From: Oxalobacteraceae bacterium UBA6018
Lineage (GTDB): Bacteria > Pseudomonadota > Gammaproteobacteria > Burkholderiales > Burkholderiaceae_D
NCBI GenBank assembly: GCA_002428015.1
Contig: DIZW01000006.1
Span: 42,744-63,660, forward strand
DNA: 20,917 bases
Reading direction: 5' to 3'
The translations under genes and the position numbers were made by a program. Positions 1 through 6,574 of this stretch are shown here, one piece after another. How positions within the stretch are numbered: position 1 is the stretch's first letter; every line of letters begins with the position of its first letter. A model generated the notes under the pieces. That model made no database searches and was not told where the DNA came from. It worked only from the letters and a program-made list of their open reading frames with translations.

Positions 1-417
1 CTGGTGCTGGCCACCCTGCACACCAACGACGCCGCCGCCGCGATCACGCGCCTGCTCGACATGGGGATCGAACCGTTCCTGCTGTCGTCCTCGCTGCTGG
101 GCGTGATGGCCCAGCGCCTGGTGCGCAAACTGTGCGAACACTGCAAGCGCAGCGACACCGTCGACGGCGTCACGCGCTGGCACGCGGTCGGCTGCGACAA
201 GTGCGGGCTGACCGGCTACCACGGCCGGGTCGGCGTGTACGAGCTGCTGCAGACCAACGAGAAGATCAGCGCGCAGATCCACAACCGCGCCTCCGAGGCC
301 GATATCCGCAACGCCGCCCAGGCCGGCGGCATGAAGACCATGCGCGAGGACGGCGAGCGCTGGCTGGCCAACGGCACCACCACGCAGGCCGAGTTGCTGC
401 GCGTGACGAAGGACTAG
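1..417 (+). CDS. gspE: Type II secretion ATPase GspE, C-terminal fragment
   Basis: This is the C-terminal 138 codons of the cytoplasmic hexameric ATPase that powers pseudopilus assembly in type II secretion; the start lies left of the window. The fragment opens at the conserved His-box (LATLHTNDA). It then shows the tetracysteine zinc-binding pair typical of GspE/PilB ATPases, with CEHC encoded at 133-144 and CDKC at 193-204, followed by the GxVGVYELL segment and the C-terminal MREDG helix region. The Walker motifs fall outside the window. The stop is one base before the gspF start, so the two genes are co-transcribed and probably translationally coupled. A type IV pilus PilB is the main alternative, but the following gspF and gspC-like genes favour GspE. 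Confidence 0.93.
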   Translation: MVLATLHTNDAAAAITRLLDMGIEPFLLSSSLLGVMAQRLVRKLCEHCKRSDTVDGVTRWHAVGCDKCGLTGYHGRVGVYELLQTNEKISAQIHNRASEADIRNAAQAGGMKTMREDGERWLANGTTTQAELLRVTKD

Positions 418-418
418 C

Positions 419-1639
419 ATGCCAGCGTTCCGATACGAAGCCGTCGACGCCGGCGGCGCCACCCGCAAGGGCGTGGTCAACGCCGACAGCCCGCGCTCGG
501 CGCGCGCCGACCTGCGCACCCAGGGCCTGACCGTGCTCATGGTCGAGGCGATCAGCGCCCAGGTCGACGCGGCCGGCGTGGCGACCCGGCGCGGCTTCGG
601 CGAGCGCCTCTCGCAGGTCGAGCTGGCGCTGTTCACGCGCCAGCTGGCCAGCCTGCTCGAAGCCGGCCTGCCGCTCGAGCAGGCCTTCACGGCCCTGCTG
701 GAACAGGCCGAGCGGCCCTACGTGCGCGACCTGATCGCCTCGATCCGCTCGGAGGTGATGGGCGGCGCCGGCTTCTCCGACGCGCTCTCGCGCCACCCGC
801 GCGACTTCGCCGAGATCTACCGCGCGCTGGTCGCCTCGGGCGAGCAGATCGGCCAACTGTCGCGCGTGCTCTCGCGCCTGGCCGACTACATCGAGCGGCG
901 CAACGCGCTGGTGCAGAAGGTGCGCCTGGCGTTCACCTACCCGGCCATCGTCACCGTGGTGGCGTTCGCCATCGTGATCTTCCTGCTCGCCTACGTGGTG
1001 CCGCAGATCGTCTCGGTGTTCGCCAACACCAAGCAGAAGCTGCCGGTGCTGACCGTGATGATGCTGGCCGTGTCGAACTTCGTGCGCGCCTACGGCATCG
1101 TCGTGGCCATCCTGCTGGTGGGCGCCGGCTTCGCCTGGCGCCGCGCGCTGCGCAATCCGGTCCTGAAGCGGCGCTGGCACACCTGGCTGCTGACGGCGCC
1201 CGTGTACGGCAAGTTCGAGCGCAGCCTGAACACGGCGCGCTTCGCCAGCACCTTGGCCATCACCATCGGCTCGGGCGTGCCGATCCTGCGCGCGCTCGAC
1301 ACCAGCCGCGACACGCTCAGCAACGTGGCCATGAAGGAGCTGGTCGAGGAGGCCAGCGCCAGCGTGCGTGAAGGCGTGAGCCTGGCGCGCGCGCTGTCGG
1401 CCCAGAAGCACTTCCCGCCGATGCTGATCCACATGATTCGCGCCGGCGAGATCACCGGCGAGCTGCCGGCCATGCTCGAGCGCGCCGCCAACTCCCAGCA
1501 GCAGGACCTGGAACGGCGCACCCTGACCATCGCCGGCCTGCTCGAGCCGGTGCTGATCCTGGCCATGGGCGTGGTGGTGCTGCTGATCGTGCTCGCGGTG
1601 CTGATGCCTATTATCGAAATCAATCAGCTGGTGCGGTAA
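419..1639 (+). CDS. gspF: Type II secretion inner-membrane platform protein GspF
   Basis: This 406-residue polytopic inner-membrane protein is the platform that couples the GspE ATPase to pseudopilus growth. Its length is normal for the family. It begins MPAFRYEAVD, the typical GspF start, and has two repeated cytoplasmic T2SSF domains at about residues 68-190 and 270-395. The second carries the family-typical stretch ending in IRAGEITGELP (about 340-350). Hydrophobic segments lie near residues 176-196, 225-240 and 374-397. An AAGGA Shine-Dalgarno sits inside the end of gspE, and the ATG follows the gspE stop by one base. The downstream gspC-like gene starts 13 bases after this stop, consistent with one operon. 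Confidence 0.95.
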   Translation: MPAFRYEAVDAGGATRKGVVNADSPRSARADLRTQGLTVLMVEAISAQVDAAGVATRRGFGERLSQVELALFTRQLASLLEAGLPLEQAFTALLEQAERPYVRDLIASIRSEVMGGAGFSDALSRHPRDFAEIYRALVASGEQIGQLSRVLSRLADYIERRNALVQKVRLAFTYPAIVTVVAFAIVIFLLAYVVPQIVSVFANTKQKLPVLTVMMLAVSNFVRAYGIVVAILLVGAGFAWRRALRNPVLKRRWHTWLLTAPVYGKFERSLNTARFASTLAITIGSGVPILRALDTSRDTLSNVAMKELVEEASASVREGVSLARALSAQKHFPPMLIHMIRAGEITGELPAMLERAANSQQQDLERRTLTIAGLLEPVLILAMGVVVLLIVLAVLMPIIEINQLVR

Positions 1640-1652
1640 CCGAAGGAATCCG

Positions 1653-2339
1653 ATGAAGCGTTTGCCCTTATTTTTCAGCCTGCTTGCGATGATCGCGCTG
1701 TCGGCGTCGCTCGCCTACTGGGCGCTGCAGCTGTACCGGCCGGCCCAGCGGCCGCTGGCGGCCGCGCCGCCGGCCAGCGTGCCCGAGCCGGCCGCCGACG
1801 CCGGCGCCACCCTGTTCGGCGGCCAGGCCGTGTCCGTGGTGGCCACCAACTACCAGCTCACCGGCGTGGTCTCGGCCGGACGCGACAGCGTGGCCATCCT
1901 GGTGGCCGACGGCCAGCCGCCCAAGGCCCTCAAGCTCGGCAGGGAAATCGCGCCGGGGGTGTCGGTCAGCGAAGTGCACCCGCGCTACGTGATGCTGTCC
2001 GAAGGCGGGGTCCTCAAGCGTATCGAACTTGCCGTCGACAGCAAGGCCGGCGTCAGCCTGGCGCCGCCGCTGCCGGGCGCGCCGCAGGCCAACGGCCAGC
2101 CGCCCGGCCAGCCTTCGCTGCCGATCCAGCCGAACCAGCAGATCAACGTCCCGCCGGATACCGAGGGCGAGCCGCAGCAGGTGCAGCAGGTCCAGCAGCC
2201 GCAGCAGCCGCAACCGCAGCCGCAGCCGCAGCCGCAGGTACGGCCGGGGGTGCCGTCGCCGCCGCCGCCGCCGCACTCCACCACCATGCCGGCGCCGACG
2301 CGCACCTTCAGCCCCGGCGCGGTGCCGCCGAACCAGTGA
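1653..2339 (+). CDS. gspC: GspC-like type II secretion protein with Pro/Gln-rich tail
   Basis: This is a 228-residue inner-membrane-anchored protein. A single N-terminal membrane segment (about residues 5-25) is followed by a Pro/Ala linker. A small periplasmic domain (about 50-130, containing YQLTGVVSAG and ending VLKRIELA) resembles the homology region of GspC, which in known systems links the inner-membrane platform to the secretin GspD. The remaining roughly 95 residues are low complexity, rich in Pro and Gln with tandem QP pairs (encoded near 2170-2240), and no PDZ domain is visible. An AAGGA motif precedes the ATG. The position right after gspF matches the gspD-E-F-C order I recall from Burkholderia, but gspG onward does not follow here. 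The GspC assignment is good by context and moderate by sequence. Confidence 0.72.
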   Translation: MKRLPLFFSLLAMIALSASLAYWALQLYRPAQRPLAAAPPASVPEPAADAGATLFGGQAVSVVATNYQLTGVVSAGRDSVAILVADGQPPKALKLGREIAPGVSVSEVHPRYVMLSEGGVLKRIELAVDSKAGVSLAPPLPGAPQANGQPPGQPSLPIQPNQQINVPPDTEGEPQQVQQVQQPQQPQPQPQPQPQVRPGVPSPPPPPHSTTMPAPTRTFSPGAVPPNQ

Positions 2340-2343
2340 TCCG

Positions 2344-4698
2344 ATGGCCGGCATGAGGCTTTCGCGCGCGCTAGCCTTGGCCTGCGCCGCGCTGCTGTAC
2401 TTCCACGGCGCGCTGGCGCAGACGGCGCCACCCATGGCGCAGGCGCCGCAGCTTGCGCCGCCGCGCGACCTGGCGCCCCAGACCCCGATCGCACCCCGGC
2501 CGCAATCCCACGAAACACCGCAATCCCACGAAACACCGCAATCCCAGGAATCGCCGCCACCCCAGGTGGTGCCCGCCGCGCGGCCGCGCGTGGCCCTGGT
2601 GCTCTCCGGCGGCGGCGCGCGCGGCTTCGCCCACATCGGCGTGCTGCGCGTCCTGCGCGAGCTGCGCGTGCCGGTCGACATGGTGGTCGGCACCAGCATG
2701 GGCAGCGTGGTCGGCGGCGCCTATGCGGCCGGCGCCTCGGTCTCGGACCTGGAGAACATGGCCCGCCATACCGACTGGGACCGGGTCGTGGCCGACCGGC
2801 CGGCGCGCGAAGACCTGCAGTTCCGGCGCCGCGAGGAAGACCTGCTGCTGCCCTCGCGCATCGAATTCGGTGTGCACGAGGACGGCCTGTCGTTGCCGCC
2901 TGCCGCCGCCGGCAACGCCGCCCTGGAGCAGACCCTGATCCGCCTGCTACCGGCCGGCACCCGCGACCGCCCGGTCAACCAGCTGGCGCTGCCGTTCCGC
3001 TCGGTCGCTTCCGACCTCGTCACCGGCGAGCTGGTGGACCTGGTCGACACGCCGCTGTTCCTGACCATTCGCGCCTCGCTGGCCGTGCCGGGCGTGTTCG
3101 CGCCGGTGCGGGTGCACCAGCGCCTGGTGGTCGACGGCGGCCTGGTACGCAACCTGCCGGTGGACCTGGCCCACAAGATGGGCGCCGACATCGTCATCGC
3201 CGTCAATGTCGGCACCCCGCTGGCGCCCGAGAAGAACCTCGGCAGCGCGCTTGGCGTGGCCCAGCAGATGATCAACATCCTCACCGAGCAGAACGTCCAG
3301 CGCTCGCTCAAGGAGCTGCAGGCGCAGGACATCCTGATCGCGCCCGACCTGACGGGGGTAAGCTTCCTCGACTTTCGCAACGTGAACCTGGCCATCGGCG
3401 CCGGCGAACGCGCCACGCGCGCGCTGGCGGCGCGCCTGTCCCCGCTGGCGCTGCCCGAGGCCGACTACGCGCTGTTCGAGAACAACCGGCTGGCGCCGCC
3501 GCCGGAGGCCGACAGCGCGCTGCCGCTGGCGCGGGTGACGGTGAGCACGGACGGGCGCATCAATCCGGCCATCCTGGCGGTGCAGTCCGGGCTCGTGCAA
3601 GGCAAGAGCGCCACGCGCGAACAGGTGCGCGGCGCGGCCCAGCTGCTGTACGGACGGGGCGACCTGGAACGGGTCGAGACCGAGATCGACGACGTCGACG
3701 GCAAGCGTCAGGTCGACATCAAGGCCACCGAGGCGCCGTGGGCCGCCAGCCGCCTGCGCGTGGGGCTTGAGCTGGGCACCGACTTCAGTGACGCCAACAG
3801 CTTCGCGCTCAAGCTGATGCACGTGCGCACCTCGATGAACAGCTGGGGCGGCGAACTGCGCACGGTCGCGCGCGTGGGCGACCAGCGCGAATTCGGCATG
3901 CAGTTCTACCAGCCGCTGGGCGCCGGCTCGGCGTGGTACCTGGCGCCGTCGATCCAGTACGGCTCCTCGGCCTTCGACGTGTTCAGCGATGGACGGCGCA
4001 CCGCGCGCGCGGCAATCAGCGCCAGCGGCGTGGGAATGGTGCTCGGGCGCGAACTGGGCACCTGGGGCGACATCGAGCTCGGCGTGCTGCGCCAGCGCGG
4101 CGGCGCGCGCATGGTCATTCCCGACAACGGCGTCGCCAACCCGACCAGCTACGCGAGCACGCGCTTCCTGCGCTACCGGGTCGACACGCTCGACTCGCTG
4201 GCCTTCCCCAGCCGCGGCACCCTGATCGACGCCGAGGTCCAGAGCTCGTCCGGCCAGGCCGACGGCACCGGCTCGCTGGCGCAGACCGGCATCTCGGCGC
4301 TGCAGGCCTTTCATACGGTGGAGTGGGCGGGCCACGTGTACGGCGAATACGGGCGCGCCCAGCATGGCGCCGCGCCGAACAGCCTGGGCGGCTTCCTGCG
4401 CCTGTCCGGCACTGTGGCCAGCTCCATCAGCGGACGCAGCACCGCCTTCGCGCGCGTCGTGATGGCGCGCCGCATCGGCGCGCTGCCGGTGACCCTGGGC
4501 GGCACCGTGCGCGCCGGCTTCTCGCTCGAAGCCGGAGGCGCCTTCGACCAGGACAAGCCGGTCACGGGGTCCTTGTTCAAGCAGGCCGTCAGCGGCTTCG
4601 TGTCGGTCGACACGCGCTTCGGGCCGGCCTATATCGGCGCCGGCGCCACCAGGGACGGCGACAAGACCATGTACATCTTCCTCGGTCCGATCTGGTAG
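2344..4698 (+). CDS. Patatin-like phospholipase autotransporter (type Vd, PlpD-like)
   Basis: This 784-residue protein is predicted to be secreted and outer-membrane anchored. A signal peptide (residues 1-26, ending GALAQ) is followed by a Pro/Gln linker, then a patatin hydrolase domain (about 82-290). The oxyanion-hole glycines GGGARG start at residue 89, the nucleophile elbow is GTSMG (Ser118), and the catalytic-dyad Asp is in DGG (Asp264). A POTRA-like segment spans about 396-465. A BamA-type surface-antigen barrel runs to the C-terminus, ending GPIW with a terminal aromatic residue. This order matches type Vd autotransporters such as Pseudomonas PlpD, which export a lipase domain. Starts at 2344 and 2353 are both plausible; the frame stays open back to 2029, but that stretch overlaps gspC and lacks a signal peptide. 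The gene begins 4 bases after the gspC-like stop. The substrate is not determinable. Confidence 0.92.
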   Translation: MAGMRLSRALALACAALLYFHGALAQTAPPMAQAPQLAPPRDLAPQTPIAPRPQSHETPQSHETPQSQESPPPQVVPAARPRVALVLSGGGARGFAHIGVLRVLRELRVPVDMVVGTSMGSVVGGAYAAGASVSDLENMARHTDWDRVVADRPAREDLQFRRREEDLLLPSRIEFGVHEDGLSLPPAAAGNAALEQTLIRLLPAGTRDRPVNQLALPFRSVASDLVTGELVDLVDTPLFLTIRASLAVPGVFAPVRVHQRLVVDGGLVRNLPVDLAHKMGADIVIAVNVGTPLAPEKNLGSALGVAQQMINILTEQNVQRSLKELQAQDILIAPDLTGVSFLDFRNVNLAIGAGERATRALAARLSPLALPEADYALFENNRLAPPPEADSALPLARVTVSTDGRINPAILAVQSGLVQGKSATREQVRGAAQLLYGRGDLERVETEIDDVDGKRQVDIKATEAPWAASRLRVGLELGTDFSDANSFALKLMHVRTSMNSWGGELRTVARVGDQREFGMQFYQPLGAGSAWYLAPSIQYGSSAFDVFSDGRRTARAAISASGVGMVLGRELGTWGDIELGVLRQRGGARMVIPDNGVANPTSYASTRFLRYRVDTLDSLAFPSRGTLIDAEVQSSSGQADGTGSLAQTGISALQAFHTVEWAGHVYGEYGRAQHGAAPNSLGGFLRLSGTVASSISGRSTAFARVVMARRIGALPVTLGGTVRAGFSLEAGGAFDQDKPVTGSLFKQAVSGFVSVDTRFGPAYIGAGATRDGDKTMYIFLGPIW
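2500..2553 (+). repeat. 18-nt tandem repeat in patatin linker
   Basis: Two identical 18-nt units (2500-2517 and 2518-2535) and one degenerate third unit (2536-2553) encode PQSHET, PQSHET and PQSQES in the linker between signal peptide and patatin domain. The unit length is a multiple of three, so copy-number change would alter linker length without a frameshift. Confidence 0.8.
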
Positions 4699-4700
4699 CG

Positions 4701-4715
4701 GCCGGCCTGGCCGGC
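4701..4715 (+). terminator. GC-rich inverted repeat after patatin gene
   Basis: GCCGGCC and its complement are separated by one base directly after the patatin stop, between convergent genes. The repeat could fold as a short GC hairpin, but no T-tract follows, so a terminator role is uncertain. Confidence 0.25.
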
Positions 4716-4770
4716 GCGCTCGGTTCTGGCGCCGCGGCAGCGGGCTAAGGCACCCAGCGCCGGCACGGCC

Positions 4771-5502
4771 TCAACGGCGCAGCGCGGTGAAGGCGGCGAA
4801 CTCCCACGAGCGAAATCCCAGCAGCAAGGTGAAGCCGTCGCGTTCGCTGGGGTCGAGGCGGCGGTCGTTCTGATGCAGGCGCGCCAGTTCCGCCGCCAGT
4901 TGCTGGATCTTCTGCACCAGTTCGGCGGCGCTGGCCAGCGACAGCCGCGCCGGCAGGCACATCAAGGCTTCGCCGGCCCCGTCGAAGCTGCCGCTGAAAA
5001 AATCCTCGACCACGTGGGCGCGCACATAGCGCTGCACCGGGCCGTCCGGCAGCCAGTGGAAGGCGTTCGACACGCGCAGGCTGTAGCGGTTGGCGGGCTT
5101 GAGTTCGATCAGGCCGAGCCGGTCCAGCTCGGCCAGCAGGCCGATGCATTGCGCCTCGGTCAGCTGGTAGGTTTCGAGCATTTGCTCCATGCTCCAGTGC
5201 CCCAGGCAGCAGGTCGCCACCAGCAGCAGGCGCGGATTGGCCGTGAGCGAGGTCTCCTGGGTCAGGGTGAGGGCGTCGGCGCGCGGGGTGGCGTCGGCGG
5301 CTCCGCGCAGCACCTCCTCCATCGCGATCCCGGCCGCCTTGCAGATCTGCGCCAGGCGCGACAGCGACATGTCCTTTTGCCCGAACATGCGCTTGACGCT
5401 GGACTCGCTCATGTCGATGCGCTCGGCCAATGCCTTGTACGTGATGCCGGCCGCGCGCAGTTCGGCGCGCAGCACGGCGATGACCTGTTCCGGTGAGCTC
5501 AT
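4771..5502 (-). CDS. XRE-family HTH transcriptional regulator
   Basis: This is a 243-residue cytoplasmic DNA-binding protein. The N-terminal 60 residues form a lambda-repressor/XRE helix-turn-helix, with conserved LAERIDMSESSVKRMF at about 25-40 and LSRLAQICKAAGI after it. The remaining roughly 180 residues match no effector domain I recognise; a second helix-rich part (about 85-140, including TEAQCIGLLAELDRLGLIEL) looks winged-helix-like. The start at 5502 (MSSPEQ) is preferred over 5541 because it begins the domain cleanly and has a purine-rich GGGAAGGGA ribosome-binding region upstream. It is divergent from the small barrel gene at 5744, and two palindromes between them (5634-5672) are plausible operators for this protein. 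Target and signal are unknown. Confidence 0.85.
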   Translation of the reverse strand: MSSPEQVIAVLRAELRAAGITYKALAERIDMSESSVKRMFGQKDMSLSRLAQICKAAGIAMEEVLRGAADATPRADALTLTQETSLTANPRLLLVATCCLGHWSMEQMLETYQLTEAQCIGLLAELDRLGLIELKPANRYSLRVSNAFHWLPDGPVQRYVRAHVVEDFFSGSFDGAGEALMCLPARLSLASAAELVQKIQQLAAELARLHQNDRRLDPSERDGFTLLLGFRSWEFAAFTALRR

Positions 5503-5633
5503 CCCGGCTTCCCTTCCCGCAGGGTCGCAGATGGCGCGCATGCCGCGCCGCCACGGCCAGCCGGCAGGCGGCGAAAACGCCGCCGCGCCGGACCATCCAG
5601 GGAATCGATCATCATTGCCGCCTTTTTAAGAAA

Positions 5634-5650
5634 GTATCACCACATGATAC
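5634..5650. promoter_or_regulatory. Candidate operator 1, GTATCA-N5-TGATAC
   Basis: A perfect 6-5-6 inverted repeat lies in the divergent intergenic region between the XRE regulator and the outer-membrane protein gene. Its 17-nt length and symmetry fit a dimeric HTH regulator site. It lies 22 bp centre-to-centre from a second, related palindrome. Confidence 0.55.
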
Positions 5651-5655
5651 GTAAT

Positions 5656-5672
5656 GTACCGAAATACGGTGC
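5656..5672. promoter_or_regulatory. Candidate operator 2, related 17-nt imperfect palindrome
   Basis: GTACCG-N5-CGGTGC is an imperfect inverted repeat with the same 6-5-6 layout as operator 1. Both fit half-site GTAYCR, apart from one substituted outer base in the right arm (GCACCG when reversed). The 22-bp centre spacing is about two DNA turns, placing both on the same helix face. Confidence 0.5.
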
Positions 5673-5743
5673 TTCGCACAAGCTGGTGGTACGCCGCGCG
5701 ATGATCGGCGACACTGCTGTCTCGCCTCCACCGCTTTGACGCC

Positions 5744-6202
5744 ATGACCCTGAACCGCAGCCTGACCGCTTTTCTGCTCAGCCTTTCCGCCGCCGCGCAT
5801 GCCGACCCGCTGCTGTATGCGGGCGCGGCCGGCGGCGAAGGCGCCAAGGTGGTTGCCGGCGTGAGCGGCGCGACCTTCGCCGCCTGGCCCGGTTCCCAGC
5901 TGACCAACGCGCTCGAAGCGTCGGCCTGGCGCGGCAGCCGCTTCAAGGGCAGTGGACTGGGTTACCAGCTCTCGGTGCGCGAGACCGAGGCATTATGGCT
6001 GCAGGCGCGCCTGGGCGCGGCCCGCACCGAGGCCCGCGGCGCGGCCGGGCTGGGCCGCACGGGCCTGAGCAGTGGCCTGGGCATTCGGGTGGATTTGGGC
6101 GAGCACTGGTCGTTCACGCTCGACTATGACCGCCTCAAGGTGGCACTGCCGGGCAGCAGCACAGTGCACATGTACACGCTGGGTGGCCGTTACTGGTTTT
6201 AA
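5744..6202 (+). CDS. Small outer-membrane beta-barrel protein, uncharacterised
   Basis: This 152-residue predicted exported protein has a signal peptide at residues 1-20 (cleavage suggested after AAAHA). The mature part of about 132 residues has alternating hydrophobic/polar strands (for example LSVRETEALWLQARLG and GIRVDLGEHWSFTLDYDRL). It ends in GGRYWF, a C-terminal aromatic typical of barrels inserted by BAM. The size suggests a small, roughly eight-stranded barrel like OmpA-N/OmpW/PagP-type folds, but I recognise no specific family. No strong Shine-Dalgarno precedes the ATG. It is divergent from the XRE regulator and probably controlled by it through the twin palindromes. A hairpin at 6230-6252 follows the gene. 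The function is unknown. Confidence 0.7.
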   Translation: MTLNRSLTAFLLSLSAAAHADPLLYAGAAGGEGAKVVAGVSGATFAAWPGSQLTNALEASAWRGSRFKGSGLGYQLSVRETEALWLQARLGAARTEARGAAGLGRTGLSSGLGIRVDLGEHWSFTLDYDRLKVALPGSSTVHMYTLGGRYWF

Positions 6203-6229
6203 CGGCCCCCGCAACCAGATGGCCTGATC

Positions 6230-6252
6230 GCGGGCGCCCACGGGGCGTCCGC
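6230..6252. terminator. Hairpin between convergent genes
   Basis: GCGGGCGCCC and GGGCGTCCGC form a 10-bp stem (one G-U on the plus-strand RNA) with a 3-nt loop, 27 bases after the barrel-protein stop. The only following T-run is short (CCCTTTG), so termination is plausible but unproven. Confidence 0.35.
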
Positions 6253-6267
6253 AGGCGGCCCTTTGTC

Positions 6268-6286
6268 CGGCGCCCCCATGGCGCCG
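6268..6286. terminator. Second GC hairpin between convergent genes
   Basis: CGGCGCC and GGCGCCG form a 7-bp stem with a 5-nt loop, located 69 bases beyond the stop of the minus-strand small basic protein gene. There is no U-tract on either strand. It may help end the hslVU transcript, but the evidence is weak. Confidence 0.25.
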
Positions 6287-6354
6287 CTCCCCGTCAAGCG
6301 CGCCTTGTCAGCAGCCCGTCGCACCAGCGATGGACGCCCCGGCCGCGCCCACGC

Positions 6355-6555
6355 TTATTCCGCCTCGCCTTCCAGCTTGGCTTTCTTGAGCGCGCGCCGC
6401 GCGGCCAGGCGTTCCTGCGCGCTGTTTTTCGCGTGCGGTCCGGCGCTGCGCTGCTTGGCGGCCAGCGCGACCGGATTGCGCGGCTTGCTGAACTGCTGGG
6501 ACGGTTCCACCCGCACGCGCATCTTCTGCCGCGTCGCCAGTGACTTGTTGGCCAT
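6355..6555 (-). CDS. Small basic protein downstream of hslU, hypothetical
   Basis: This 66-residue, strongly basic protein has Lys/Arg spread throughout, including LAARRALKKAKLEGEAE at the C-terminus, and has no signal peptide or membrane segment. I do not recognise a family. It is supported as real by a GGGAGAG Shine-Dalgarno just upstream of the ATG, a position only 19 bases after the hslU stop on the same strand, and protein composition that differs from frame-shadow translations (which in this DNA are Arg/Pro/Ala-rich). It is probably the last gene of the hslVU heat-shock transcript. Nucleic-acid or ribosome binding would fit the charge but is only a guess. Confidence 0.65.
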   Translation of the reverse strand: MANKSLATRQKMRVRVEPSQQFSKPRNPVALAAKQRSAGPHAKNSAQERLAARRALKKAKLEGEAE

Positions 6556-6574
6556 CGCCGCTCTCCCGGACCGC

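Noticed and set aside
2170..2240. CAG/CCG-rich run as a variable-number repeat
   Set aside because: It is an irregular Pro/Gln coding run without a constant unit, so there is no evidence of tandem-repeat variation.
2029..2343. In-frame upstream extension of the patatin gene
   Set aside because: It overlaps the gspC-like gene in another frame, is Arg/Ser-rich as expected for a shadow frame, and would bury the clear signal peptide starting at 2344 or 2353.
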